DNA of 64,000 nt. Origin: Vitrella brassicaformis (lineage: Eukaryota > Sar > Vitrellaceae). Below the pieces are notes generated by a model. That model was given only the letters and a program-made list of their open reading frames with translations. It did no database searches and was not told the origin of the DNA. The DNA lies in contig CDMY01000301.1 of the NCBI GenBank assembly GCA_001179505.1, positions 1 to 64,000 on the forward strand, in the 5' to 3' direction. This document shows positions 22,560 through 34,013 of this stretch, piece after piece; position 1 is the stretch's first letter, and each line of letters starts with the position of its first letter. The position numbers and the translations under genes are program-made.

Positions 22560-25448
22560 CAGAATTCTTTTGAGATGGAATTTTGAGCTCGCAGATTCCT
22601 GGCCACGATGCACTCCCAAGTGCCTTTGTGTCTTGTTGTGTCTGTCTGGATGCATGGCTGTTGCAGGCATGAATGCGCAGCGCCCAACGTAAAACACCGC
22701 TGGGCTCTGCACTGCTCAGACCAATCAGAGGCATGCCTGTCCGTCTATCTGTCTCATCTATCTATCTCTCTCCTTCCCTCCCTCCCCCTCGCCATGCAGC
22801 CGCCTGTCTGCCTCGCTGCCTCGGTGTCCGTGTCTGTGCGTGCATCTGTCCAGTGACACACGAACACAGACAGACCGCATGAGTCAGAATAAAGAAAAAA
22901 ATGCAGACAGGCACATCGCATCGCTGTGTGGACATGTGGGTGACGGTGACGTAGCTGTCCTTTCTGCCGCCATGCATCCATCCATCCATCCATCCACTCA
23001 TCCCCCGCCCACCCCACCCAACTACACACTAGCTAACATAACATAACAAGAAACCAACCAACCGACGGTAATACATGACGTACCAAAACAACGTACACAC
23101 TAGTCCACCATCAGGCCGAGAATGTGAGTGTCGCGATCGACAGGTATGACACCAACACGAACGAACACCACCTGTGCATCTCCATCCATCTGTGTGTGTG
23201 TGGTCATCATCCATGCATATCGCTGTGCGTGCAGGTCACTAAAGTGTTGACTCATCGATTCATGCACACCGCACCGCCCCCCCCTCTCCCACCCTCTCGT
23301 TCTCCCTCCCTGTGCATGCATACACACAGGCATGCAAGAAAAATCAGGGGAAGGTGAGGAGCCGCACGCACGTGGCCATCCCGCCATACAGTGAGTGAGT
23401 GAGTGAGTGGAGTGGAGTGGCATCATCGAGTGGCAAAAAGAACAAGGGGACACACACATAATAGAAGTACCGGTGGGTCTGTCCACTTCACAATATGTGT
23501 GGGTCATCCCGAAAAAAGACACCCTGGCACACACAAACAAATACATGTTCGTTCAAGTGGTCAGTCAGTGAAGCTCCCTTGTTAGTCAGTCAATCAATCA
23601 ATCAGGTCGTCTGCAGTCTGCCTTGACTACAAGTGAGTGAGAGAGCGAGTGCAGTGATTCAATCAGTGGCGTCAGTCAGTCGTCAAGCGATCGGGTCAGT
23701 CAGGTTGCCTACCTGTCTGTTTGTCTCTGTCTGTCTGTCTGTCTGTCTCTCGGCCTTCCTGCAAGTGTCGGTCGACAGCGTCTGGAAGGCGGTGAAGGGC
23801 AGCTATGCACGTGTGCAAAGTGTCACGTGTGGTCACCGACTGTGTTTCTGGTGACCGCTCACAGGGTCATCAGAAACGCAGCAGGTGCCGGCATGCCACA
23901 CTTGCACACGTACATCCCTGCCACTTACCATCGTGTACTTTTACATGGTCCCTGACGTTGACGCGAGGCAGTCGATATTATTCATGAGCTTGTGTCCCCC
24001 ACCGTTCAGTGAGCGATCTGTGTACATGGAATCAGTCAGTCAGTCAGTTAGTGAATGTCTGTGTACATCCCTCTGTCCCAGTGCGTCCAGCCCATATACA
24101 CATACACACATACACACATGTGCTCGCGCACAGCCATGGTTTGTGGATGAATGAATGCACCGGGAGTCAGTAGTAAGTGAGTTAGTCACCAGTGCAACTG
24201 AGTGAGGGTGAGTGAGTGGCCATCGCCTCGTCCTGATTGGTTGGTGGTGGTTCGCTCTTCTCTTTCCGTAAAAAACACATCCAATCGATCTACATACATA
24301 CATACATCGATACATACGTACATACGTAATGCAACCAATGCACGTACAAGGAAGGCAGACATAACAGACAAACACGCAATCCACCCAACCAGCCAGCCAT
24401 CCATGGAGGCAGCCACCCAGCTGTCCAGCCAGCCCAGCCCACAACTAAGTGACGTTATAAACCACTGTAGCTATCCACCTACCCATGTACCTACCTAATC
24501 GATCAATCACACATACGCACATCCATCCACAGCCAGTCTGTCGGGCAGCCAGACCACACACACACACACACGCACGCACACACGAGACGGAGGTAGGGAC
24601 GGAAGGTCAAACACATCCACCAGATTCAGTCAGTGCCACCACGCATGGCACATGTGCAGTCAGTCGAGCCAGTCAGTCAGTCAAACATCGATCGACGGGC
24701 AGACACACACTGTATGTATGTATGTGTGTATGTATGTATGTGGTGCCAGCAGACAGTCAGCCGTGGGTCAGCCCATGCACTCATACGATGGATGCACAGG
24801 CCGACCAGACACACACGGACGGACGGACAAAAGATGGATGCATTCCTCTACCTTACATTATACTGCAGCCCACACATTACATTGCGCACACAACACTCTC
24901 CACACACACGAATGCACAGCGGACGGACACACACGCCACACACACATCACCCACAGCAGCAGCAGCACCAGACGAACACTTCTCGATCGGTCGATCAGTC
25001 CGTCAGTCAGTCAGCCAGCCCATGCACACAGCATACAGTCACACAGGAGCTCAAGCATGCATGCATATTACAGAGCGCATCCATGCCACTTGAATTGACA
25101 CGAACAGCTGTTTTCGCTTTTCGCTTGGATACACGCCACGCAGACCACACAATACGCCACATGCCATCACATCACATCACAACACACACGCATCAGACAT
25201 ACTGGCGGACAGACTGAGACAGTAAGCACGGTCATTTTTATGTGTCGGGAGGAAGGGAGGCATGCAGCAGGCTGGCTGGCTGGCTGGCTGGCTCGCTGGC
25301 TGGTCACCCGCTAGCAAAAGAAACATTCAGCTATCATCCATCGTATGCTATCCTAACAGTAATATCCAATGTGTTGCGGTCCAGCATCCATCCATCCATC
25401 CATCCCCGCACCACACGGCGCCCTCCCTGATGCCGCGCGCGTCTTGTC
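22560..25448. other. Gene-poor, simple-repeat-rich region of 2.9 kb
   Basis: This is the longest stretch without a supportable gene. It holds tetranucleotide runs (GTCA at 23560-23610, 23670-23705, 24025-24055 and 24660-24685; GTCT at 23715-23750; TACA near 24290-24330; TGTA near 24710-24740; GGCT near 25270-25300) and CA/TG runs. A few exon-like pieces are present on the minus strand between about 23100 and 24030, for example one ending DRDTHILGLMVD at 23102 and an ATG piece at about 24030 (MYTDRSLN). I could not join them. Confidence 0.5.
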
Positions 25449-26370
25449 TTATGCACCGGCCGATGGGTCGTCCGCCACACCCCCGTTGGCTGCCATGAGC
25501 AGCGTCATGGGGGGCTCCGCCTGAGCACCCGTGGCGGCCTTGCACGAGGGAGAGCCGCCCGACGAGGCCGTGGATGTGATAGCCGTGGAGGCGCTCATCG
25601 ACCGCTCCCCCTTGGTGAGGAGCCCTGGGATGGATAGCCCCTCGGGATCCACCATGGACATGCCCTTGGCCCCGGTGTTGGCGTTGCAGGCCAGCAGGGC
25701 CATACGACGCTGGTACAGAGACGACGCACTCGGGTGCTCCAGACGGATGCTGCAATGGGAATACACACAGCGACGAGGGGCGTGTGAGACGGTGGTGGCA
25801 CACGGCCTTGTCTGTTTCATCGCACTTGGTGAGCCGTCTCGGGTTGAGTGATGAGAAGCCCGGTATGAGGGGCGTGGGCGGTTCGGCATCCGGCAGCTCA
25901 CCGCGCGACAGCAAGAAGCTCTCCTCACTGTAGGAATGATGCAACCATACAAACACACACACACCGGTCACACACACAAGCCAGTGAGGTGTCTTGCCGT
26001 GTACCTGGACTGGGAGGATGGCAGGCGTTGCAGAGACAGCATGCCTCCACACTCTCACAGGCACAAGCATACACCTATCAAAGTCGTAGGCCCGGGGGAT
26101 CTGATCGTGGTGGGGAGACAGACAGCCCACCGCCTTCACAGCTCGACCTGGTTCACACGCATGCCACCACACAGCACAGCACTGCTGCTGCTCATCCCAC
26201 ATCCCCATGCGCCGGCTTGCCGTGAGCAGTGACTGGCCCTCCTCACCTGCAGCTTGGGAGTAGGCGGATATTGCGGGAAAGTTGTAATAGCAGCTGGTAT
26301 GGTCGCTGCAAGTCGTCCTTCAACCCTGCTGCGACGCCGTAGCGCCACAACAAGCCCAACCTGTGCGGAT
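25449..26370 (-). CDS. Unrecognised protein, low-complexity C-terminus
   Basis: The family is not recognised. The last two exons are well supported: one reading SSEESFLLSRGELPDAEPPTPLIPG..SLNPRRLTK (about 25930-25827), then NIRLEHPSASSLYQRRMALLACN and a Ser/Thr/Ala/Gly-rich end with PSAGA at 25449. Upstream, one exon at about 26360-26253 (IPAAITTFPQYPPTPKLQ) can join in phase to CGGMLSLQRLPSSQ. The 5' end is not resolved: the open frame runs to an ATG at 26623, which would overlap the start of the AP2-like gene on the other strand. Small, Ser- and Pro-rich, with no visible membrane span or catalytic motif. Confidence 0.4.
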
Positions 26371-26549
26371 TCACTCGGAGAGAAGCGAGCTCAAACGCAA
26401 GCTCAGACGCAACGGCGATGGGAATGAGTACGGTAGCTCCCCCCTCAGGCGGGCGTGGTGCGCAGGACGGCAGGTGCAAGTGAGATGTCCAGCGGTTCCC
26501 CCTTGAATCCTCGTTGGCTGTCGATATCTTAGTATAGAACGAGTCGGGG

Positions 26550-27904
26550 ATGGACGCCCATTCAGTATTGGATCCGTCGGATGAGTTGCTGCGGCATGAG
26601 CTGATGGAAACCAATGCGGCCAACGAGGGCGGACGAGTAGAGGAGGAGGACGATGCCGATGAGGGGTCAGGCCCTGCTGGCGAGAGGCATGACTACCGGC
26701 CGCCCGCCAGGAGGGGAGGCAAGGGCGTAGACGAGGAAGATCTTGGGTACGTCATCTCGCGGGTGGCGGCATCGTCGTCCGGGTACGCTGATGATACACA
26801 GGACAGGACGTGACACTCGAGCCACACTGGTCTGTCTGCGTGTGTGTGTGTGTGTGTGTTGTTTGCAGTGTTGAGACTGCGACGATTCGTAAGTGCACGA
26901 GGAATTCCAAGACGCCGTCACTCGACGCCAGCCCAGCGTACGACCCAGGTGCGAATTCAGCCACCCACGCACGCACAGATCGCATGAATGATCCACATCC
27001 CACGTGTATCTATCTACCTGTGTGGTGTGTGTCGGGCATCCATTCATCCATCTGCTCTGCTCTGCTGCTTGCAGGTGGTTTCAGCGACGGTTCGGACTGC
27101 TGGAGCGTGGTAGTAACTGATCTGATGAATCGCCTGCAGGAGAAGCGGTACAGCTGTGCCGTGCACGGATCCATCGGCGCATACCAGCTCGCCTACCTCG
27201 CCTCACAGCAGACCATACTCACAAACCCTACACAGGAGGTACGTACTGCCACCCCACCCCCAGTCATCCATATATCCTCCCACAGCGCACAGGCAGATGG
27301 ATGGATTCAGTCAGCATCATGTCATGCGTTCGTTTATCCATGCACCTACCGCACCCTGCAGGATATCGAGAAGGCTGCGCAGTCTGTGTCAGACGACTTA
27401 GATGTTGACGACCACTTTTCGGTTCTCAGGGCATCGCTCAGCATGCCAAAGGTGAGCCAATCGGGGAGCTTTTGGAGGGACGAACGCTGAGTGTACGACA
27501 CCACGATGAACCGCTGTGTGCTGTCTTCATCTCTGTCGTGTGTGCAGATCAGTGACGTGCACTTCAACCATAGGAAGAACAGCTGGACATGCCAGGTGCG
27601 GGCGAATACAAACATATCCGGTAGCTTCGGTACGCACACAGACCGGCCGTATAACACACACGGCTGGCCACAGCCCCACACACACCAAAACCAATCCCAT
27701 GGCTGCCGTGTCTTTGTTCATTCAGGCTGCACACGCAACTTTGCGCTCAGGCAGTTTGGCTTCCGTACGGCGTGGTTGAGTGCGGTCGAGACGAGGGCGA
27801 AGATGCGTGCTGAGCGGCCGGCCAAGGGACGCACCACCATGAGCCCCTCACCTTCGCGAGAGGAGACCATCCAGGACTCGCCCTTCTCACCATCCGATTC
27901 GTGA
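26550..27904 (+). CDS. AP2-like DNA-binding protein
   Basis: Six exons join in phase: 26550 to about 26780, 26870-26949, 27075-27239, 27361-27451, 27549-27629 and 27726-27904. The N-terminus is acidic (GGRVEEEDDADEG). The middle reads DCWSVVVTDLMNRLQEKRYSCAVHG and may be a separate helical domain. The last two exons read ISDVHFNHRKNSWTCQVRA, then CTRNFALRQFGFRTAWLSA and VETRAKM. This matches the AP2 pattern of three strands with an exposed Trp, then a helix in the F..xxFGFxxAxxxAxxxR form typical of apicomplexan ApiAP2 factors. A nuclear transcription factor is likely. The assignment rests on the pattern alone, without a search. The AP2-like domain is split by an intron. Confidence 0.65.
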
Positions 27905-28174
27905 ATCAATGTATGTCAGCCACACAGCCACACCACACCATGAGGTGATATCAGTAGACAAAGACGGTAGATCAGATGGGCGGTACTTGCGCGGCGGTCT
28001 TACGTTGATGGCGTGTTGAGTGCAAGTGATGCCGGGAGGGAAGGGGTGCCAGGCTGTACATAGTGGGTGTGTGACAGGGAGCGGTTCATATATTGACGGC
28101 AGAAGACCTTGTGTGTACATACATATGTGTAATCTGCTATCGCGCGCCGGGAAGCCCCGGCGAGAATTTACCAT

Positions 28175-28993
28175 ATGGGAGACAGTCTCGTAAGTAGAAG
28201 TCCGTCATCCTCCCGCCGCCTCCCCTTCTTCTGGACAGCGCCGCCGCTGACGGGACAGACCCTTGCCCGTCAACGTGCCCCAAAACGTCCATCCGGCAGG
28301 CATCCCATGGGTGGACGCCAGAGGCCGACCACTGGTACTTCGACAGAGTCGTGGAATACGTGGATGCAAGTTATCATTATTTATGTCTTTCAGACGGAGA
28401 TTGAGCGGCTTCGACGGGACCTCAACCTCACACGCCAAGAGAGGGACGTCTAGAGAAGGTGCGAACCCTGCATCCGCACTCAAATGGATGCGATGCACAG
28501 GGTCTGCGTCCCTATGTTTTACCTCTGGTTCAGGGATGTCGACATTGTGCGTCGAGAGAGGGGCAGGAGACCCGCGAGAGGCTGCAGGCGGAGGAGGCCC
28601 GTCGCATCGAATGCGACCACGTGGGCACACTCACCACCCCGGAGAGGCAAGCCCTCATCGTTCGATGCCAGGAGGAGCAAGCCCGCCTGATGCAGCTGGT
28701 GGTGAGAGCCAGTACGGGCCTCGATGAGCACGAGGAGCGGGAGAGGGAGCTCGAAGAGCTGTGCCCCGTCTGCTTTGCAAACCCAAGAGAGGCGCCGTGC
28801 CGTAGGCCACCGACAGGGGACAAATGGGATGGTGGTGTGGGGATGTTTCTTTGCTGTTTCCTATCGTTCAGGCTGTGAGCCGCACCAACGGGCGTTGTGC
28901 GATGAGTGCTTGGCCCACGTCCTGCAGGACGCCCAGGAGCACCAGAGGGCTCCCCGCTGCCCTTTTTGCCAGGCTGAGTACGATGCAGCGTAG
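28175..28993 (+). CDS. RING-finger protein, putative E3 ubiquitin ligase
   Basis: About four exons. From ATG 28175 a Ser/Pro/Arg-rich start leads to a coiled-coil (EIERLRRDLNLTRQERD, then QETRERLQAEEARRIEC). The C-terminus is a RING: ELCPVCFANPREAPC, then across an intron at about 28799-28871 CEPHQRALCDECLAHVL and RCPFCQAEYDAA. The eight zinc ligands follow a C3HC4 order with short spacing, as in small RING E3 ligases with a C-terminal domain. The coiled-coil may mediate dimerisation. The first exon is the least certain; the RING is clear. Confidence 0.7.
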
Positions 28994-29356
28994 GCCTGCA
29001 GGTGGTGTGGTCTCGGCCGGCCGGATACCGACACGTATAGGTATTTCCTTATCTGGCCTTCCTAGTCGCCAGTCGAATACACCGATCTATCCATCCATCC
29101 ATCCAGGACATGCAAGCGCTGTCTTTTTCTGCCCTCCCTGCCTCCCTCCCTCCTGCTGAGGAGCGACTGGCGGGTAAAGACGCAGATAGGTAAATGGATA
29201 GATAGATAGATAGACACCAGTGGGATAGAGAGACAGATACAGAGGGCAGGGACAGACGGCCACGTCCATCTATTGATCCGTCTGTCCATCCTTTTGTGTG
29301 TGTCTGCGTGTGCGTGTGCGTGCGACTGTGTCTGTGTGTCCGTGTGCGTCGTGCAG
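28994..29356. other. Spacer with simple repeats, or 5' end of kinase-like gene
   Basis: About 360 bases with CATC and ATAG repeats (29090-29105, 29195-29215). The kinase-like gene needs a first exon with a start codon that I could not identify, so it may lie here. Confidence 0.35.
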
Positions 29357-31184
29357 GCAGAGAGGAGAGCCCCTGAATCAGATTGGATTTCCGCGGAGCT
29401 GAAGAGGGCGAATGTTACAGTGGTGAGTGCTTCAGCCAGTCAAAGAGAGCCGAGCAAGACACCTCTGGACGTCGCCGTCCTGAACACAAACATCTGCTCT
29501 GTCTGTCTGTCTGTCTGTAGGATTGGTTGGAGAGGGAGGCCGGCCTGTCGCTGGACGGCAGCGCGGGGGCGCGTTTCGGCCGCTTTGGTGTGGTCGTGGC
29601 GATACGCGACGGAGGGGGACGCCGCTGGGCTGTGAAGATTCTGCGTGAGTAGCACGACTCGGGCGCACAGGTGCGTGAGTGATTGGGTGGGTGGGTGTGG
29701 CGAGAGATGGTGTGGTGGGTGCGCACCGATTGGTTCTTGTGTGTTCTTGTGTTGGTTGCACGTGTCGGCATGTCGACACACAGGATGGCGAGTACTTGCG
29801 GACCGGCAACGACCTATGGCTGACATTGTGCCGGCGGCGGCGCGGTAACTTAAAGCCGCGGTGCGCCAACGTGGTCAGCGTCGAAGAGGTCTATCACATC
29901 GCGGTTCCCACGGCGAGCGCCTGACGGCCTACAAGATGGAATGGATCGAAGGTACGTAAGCAGGGAGCAGCCTGCATCAGACAGACAGACAGACAGATGT
30001 ATGGATGGATGGATGGATGAGTCACTCATGACCATCTCTCTCTCTCTCTTTCTCTCTCTTCTCTGTCTGTCTGTCTGTCTGTCGGTGTCTGCAGGAGTTC
30101 TGATTGACCTGGACCTGTCGGCGGTGTCCACACTGGAGGCCACGCGCACCGTCGGGACTGTCGCTGACGGTCTCTTTGCGGCCATTCAAGAGCTACAACT
30201 CCACCGACTGGTGCATGGCGACATCCGTGTACGTGCGTCGCGTCAAGTGCACCCACCCATCCCGTCATCCACCCATGTCTCATGTATGTATTTGTTTGTC
30301 GACAGGCGGCGAATGTTGGTTTGCGTGAGTCGGTTGGCGGCGGCTGCGAGGCGGTGCTCATCGACCTCGACCGGCTCAGGAAGGACCACTCGATGACGTA
30401 CGTACCCATTCGCGCACTAACTCACAAAATCGACCGACGCCAGACAGCCAGCCAGACAGGAAGAGAAAGACGCGTGACTGTTCGTGTGTGTGGATGTGTC
30501 TTTGGATGTCTCTCTGTCTGTGTGCGTGTGTGTGTCTTCTCTCTGTCTGTGTGTGTGTGTGTGTGTGTGTGCAGGGTCCGCGTGCGTTAGACATGGGCCG
30601 AGATGTGTGGTGTGCGACCAGGTCCCTGCTGCAGCGTTGCAAGGAGATCCGCGTGCACTGGCGTCTTGTGGAGATCATCGAGCGTGCTAATGCCGATGCC
30701 GTGAGGCGTCCTCGCGACGCCACCACAGGGGCCCACGGCCGCCCCTCCCTCTCTCATTGTCTGATTGTCTCTGTGAATGCATGGATTGATTGATGCAGGT
30801 GCGATCCGCCCTTCGCCGTTTTCTGTCGACAGAGCTGCCGAATTTCATTCCAGACGACAGCTGGTCCGAGTTGAGCCGAGAGGACGACCATGAGAGTGCG
30901 GGGGTGTGTAACGATGGCGACGGTGAGGTCGAAGAGACGCGAACAAGACCGCAGCATGGCGAGACGCCTCCTCCTGGCGCCCCCCTCCCGCCACCAGCAG
31001 TGACATTCGTGCCAGTGGCGCCACCAAGTCACCCACCCGCACTTACGCATCACATCACGGTCCCCCCGCTCGCCCCGCCACTCCACACCGGCTGCTGGGG
31101 GCCTCCTGCGGCCGCAAGTGGCGCCCGCTTCGCTCACCGACCTGCACCCCCGCCCACACATCATGTCACGATGCCCACAGCCGC
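29357..31184 (+). CDS. Protein kinase-like gene, partial, with reading-frame conflict
   Basis: Exons show kinase-fold signatures: a Gly-rich loop region with FGRFGVVVAIRDGGGRRWAVKIL (VAVK lysine; exon 29521-29641), then after several exons LQLHRLVHGDIRAANVGL (HGDIR..N catalytic loop, across an intron at about 30229) and AVLIDLDRLRKD (DLD in place of DFG). The tail reads VRSALRRFLSTELPNFIP and becomes Pro-rich before the N gap at 31185. The exon at 29784-29951 does not fit: the phase set by the preceding exon meets a stop at CGG-TAA (about 29847), while its beginning and end match different frames. Either a 42-base intron lies inside it, or there are indels. No start codon was found. An atypical or inactive kinase, or a decaying one, are both possible. 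Confidence 0.45.
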
Positions 31185-31484
31185 NNNNNNNNNNNNNNNN
31201 NNNNNNNNNNNNNNNNNNNNNNNNNNNNNNNNNNNNNNNNNNNNNNNNNNNNNNNNNNNNNNNNNNNNNNNNNNNNNNNNNNNNNNNNNNNNNNNNNNNN
31301 NNNNNNNNNNNNNNNNNNNNNNNNNNNNNNNNNNNNNNNNNNNNNNNNNNNNNNNNNNNNNNNNNNNNNNNNNNNNNNNNNNNNNNNNNNNNNNNNNNNN
31401 NNNNNNNNNNNNNNNNNNNNNNNNNNNNNNNNNNNNNNNNNNNNNNNNNNNNNNNNNNNNNNNNNNNNNNNNNNNNNNNNNNNN
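31185..31484. other. Assembly gap of 300 N
   Basis: The run of N is exactly 300 bases, probably a scaffold gap of estimated or nominal size. It interrupts the Pro-rich tail of the kinase-like gene. Confidence 0.95.
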
Positions 31485-32157
31485 CGGAGGCCGACACGAC
31501 CACCCGACGCCAGCAGAGGAGGCCAGCAGCTGTGTGCCGCCCCCGCCCCGGCCACAACGGCAGTCGCCCCACCTCTCCTCGCCCCAGCGGCACTCGCAAG
31601 GCCATCGGCAGCCACACACAGCTGCGCTGGTCCACTGGTGGGCGGCGTCGCTGCGATGGTGGGCGGCATGGCCAACTGGACCGTCACACGTCGTTGTTGG
31701 ATTACTGCAGTGGCGACAAGTGTGTGTCAACGAAGCATGATTGCTATCTGCATTTTATATTTGATGTCTCATGGATCTCCAGCACCACCGTCGGCACTCG
31801 TGGCTTTGTTTTTTAGAGAGTTCGAAAGGCCTCAACGCATCCATGTTTGTTTGCATCATGAGATGGAAGATCGCAGTGAATTAAAGCATAGTGAGGAGGG
31901 CTGCGCGGCCAGGTGGACTCACTCGGTGCTCAGTTGCACGAGAGAAGATTCACCTCCTTCATCCTCTTCGACCGTCGCCCACGCACTCAAGATATTCGCT
32001 GCGAAGTAGCTTGGTCAGTCGGCTCGGCCAGCCTGATGGCCAGGGAGAGAATCCTGTCGCAGTAGATCGTGCGAACAACCTCTCGCTTCGTCTTCTGACC
32101 GGCGTCGTCGTCTGTGACATTTTGTTGTCGTTGGGTGCTCTGGGTGGCTGCCACACG
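31485..32157. other. Region right of the gap, no firm gene
   Basis: The first 200 bases continue the Pro/Ala-rich composition and could be the rest of the kinase-like gene (frame TTAVAPPLLAPAALARPS). A frame with hydrophobic residues follows to about 31820. The stretch 31890-32157 is an in-frame upstream extension of the next gene. Confidence 0.3.
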
Positions 32158-32999
32158 ATGTCGAAACCCATCGATTATTCAAAATGGGACAATCTCGATT
32201 ACAGCAGCGATGAAGATGACAGCCTGCCTCCAGCTGCCATCGGCATGACGGCGTTAGCTGCAAGCGAGAAGACCCAGAAGGAGCTGCTGGAGCAGGTTCG
32301 TCGCGACCTGCAGAAGGCCAAGCGCGAGAACGAGCCTGACACCATCGGCCTTGACGGCATACTGGGACTGCTGAGCGAGGAGGGCTGGTGGAGCGACTCA
32401 GACGAGCAGTGCGTCGACCCTGGCAAGGTGCTGTATCCCTTCGAGAGCCTCATCATCTTCAACTCATTCGCCCAGTTCCCTGTTGGGTTCATGGCGAGAG
32501 ATCGAGCCACGGGCAAGCTGCCGACACGCCTGCCGAAGGGAACGACGAACCCCTTCTATATGTCACTCGATGACTACGGCAAATGTGAACATTGTTCGCC
32601 AGGGAGGACGTGTCTGTGTGTAGCTGTTCATTCGTGTGTTGCTTCAGATAAGGTGGAAATTGCTATCCAGGCGTCTGATCCGGTGGGTCTGCACTCACTA
32701 GTATGCACAATACGGACAGGCATACTTGTTTGCACCTGCGCAGGCCAAGGGCGTGACGATGGGCGATGCCGCCAAGGCCATCAACGAGCTGAGCAAGGCC
32801 AAGCGAGATGCTCTCATGTACAACTCGTTCCACGGCCAATGGCCTCACCACCAGTGAGTGAACAAGGCAACGGCGGTGGCCGTGACGTGCGTGACCATGT
32901 GAGTGTGGGTGTGTGTGGGTGTCGGTGTGTGTGTGCAGCTTCCTGGAGGGTGCGTTCCGCGATAGTACCGGCCGATACTATCCTATGTTTGGCAGCTAA
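32158..32999 (+). CDS. Unrecognised conserved-looking protein, MSKPIDYSKWDNL start
   Basis: Four exons: 32158 to about 32586, about 32650-32683, about 32745-32854 and about 32939-32999. The predicted product is about 210 residues, acidic, without signal peptide or membrane span. The start MSKPIDYSKWDNLDYSSDED recalls the W/acidic N-terminal box of Cdc37 and p23-type co-chaperones, but the rest (PFESLIIFNSFAQFPVGFMA, TNPFYMSLDDYGK, FLEGAFRDSTGRYYPMFGS) does not. A cytosolic or nuclear location is likely by default. I cannot assign a function. Confidence 0.65.
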
Positions 33000-33157
33000 A
33001 TGGCTGGCCAAGACGACGCCAAAAACACATCACGTGAGTTGCACACGAGTTGCGATGAAGAAGGCGGCACGGATGGAGGCCTCTGTGGTGTGTGTGTGTG
33101 TGTGTGTGTTGCAGTGAGCTCTTGTGTTAGTAGTTTTTTGGCGTGTATGTATTACTC

Positions 33158-33174
33158 CGATTGCCCATCCGTGC

Positions 33175-33217
<43 letters not shown>

Positions 33218-33420
33218 GCGCAGTGAGTGCGGGCGTGTGGCTCTGAAGCGCACTTCTCGGTTTTTGACCCCGGGGCGAGAGAGAGAGGGGGTGCCTTAGC
33301 TAGCTGTGTATGAGCATAAATGCCACGTCGACAGAGCGACAGACCCAGTTTATTTGTGTGTATTCCGTGATCATGTGTGTGCCGTGTCTGTGCATTTAGG
33401 GCTTTTTGACATGCAGGGCA
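33158..33420. repeat. Tandem repeat unit A
   Basis: A unit of about 260 bases shared with 33605-33860. It starts CGATTGCCCATCCGTGCGTG, passes a TG/GA-repeat, then GGCGTGTGGCTCTGAAGCGC, a T-run, CAGAGCGACAGAC, TATTTGTGTGTATT, GTGATCATGTGTG and CCGTGTCTGTGCATTTA, ending GGCTTTTTGAC. No reading frame is conserved between the units. Confidence 0.8.
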
Positions 33421-33604
33421 TTGCCGGCACACAGGTTGGTTCCGCACCGCACGGCCCTTTGCCCTTCGTCTCAAACGTTACCTTGACACAAACGCACACG
33501 TCAGGCAGGCAGGCAGGCAGGACACTCATCCTCCCTAGCCAATCCAAGCCATCCATCCGCTGCGCTGTATGCCTGCGCGTGTACGAAGACAGGTGAGTGT
33601 AGGC

Positions 33605-33860
33605 CGATTGGCCATCCGTGCGTGTGTGAGAGAGAGCGGCGTAGTGAGAGAGGGCGTGTGGCTCTGAAGCGCAGTGCTCGGTTTTTAACACCCAACAAGC
33701 GAGAGAGAGAAGGAGAGGGGGTGGGGGGTGCCTTAGCCAGCTCCGTCTGCGGATACACACCACGTGGACAGAGCGACAGACTCAGTGTATTTGTGTGTAT
33801 TGCGTGATCATGTGTGCGCCGTGTCTGTGCATTTAATGGCTTTTTGACGTGCAGAGAAGG
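33605..33860. repeat. Tandem repeat unit B
   Basis: Direct repeat of 33158-33420, about 447 bases downstream in the same orientation. Substitutions and small indels are spread through it, while the blocks listed for unit A are kept in order and spacing. Confidence 0.8.
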
Positions 33861-34013
33861 ACATTCATCCATCCTCCCAACGACCAATCCAATCCAATCC
33901 ATCCATCCATCTGCATGTATGTGTTGTACGCGTTGTGCTCATGCACGCAGCAACAATCGCTCCACAGCGAGTTGGGGGCGCCACGAAGATCGCGCCCCCA
34001 GACGGACAGCATC

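Noticed and set aside
26243-26623. ATG 26623 as the start of the minus-strand gene at 25.4-26.4 kb
   Set aside because: That frame leaves the last exons out of phase and overlaps the AP2-like gene start. A frame joining in phase was preferred, leaving the 5' end open.
28263-28727. Overlapping plus-strand frame across the RING gene
   Set aside because: It has no RING cysteines in register and is incompatible with the coiled-coil and RING exons that join in phase.
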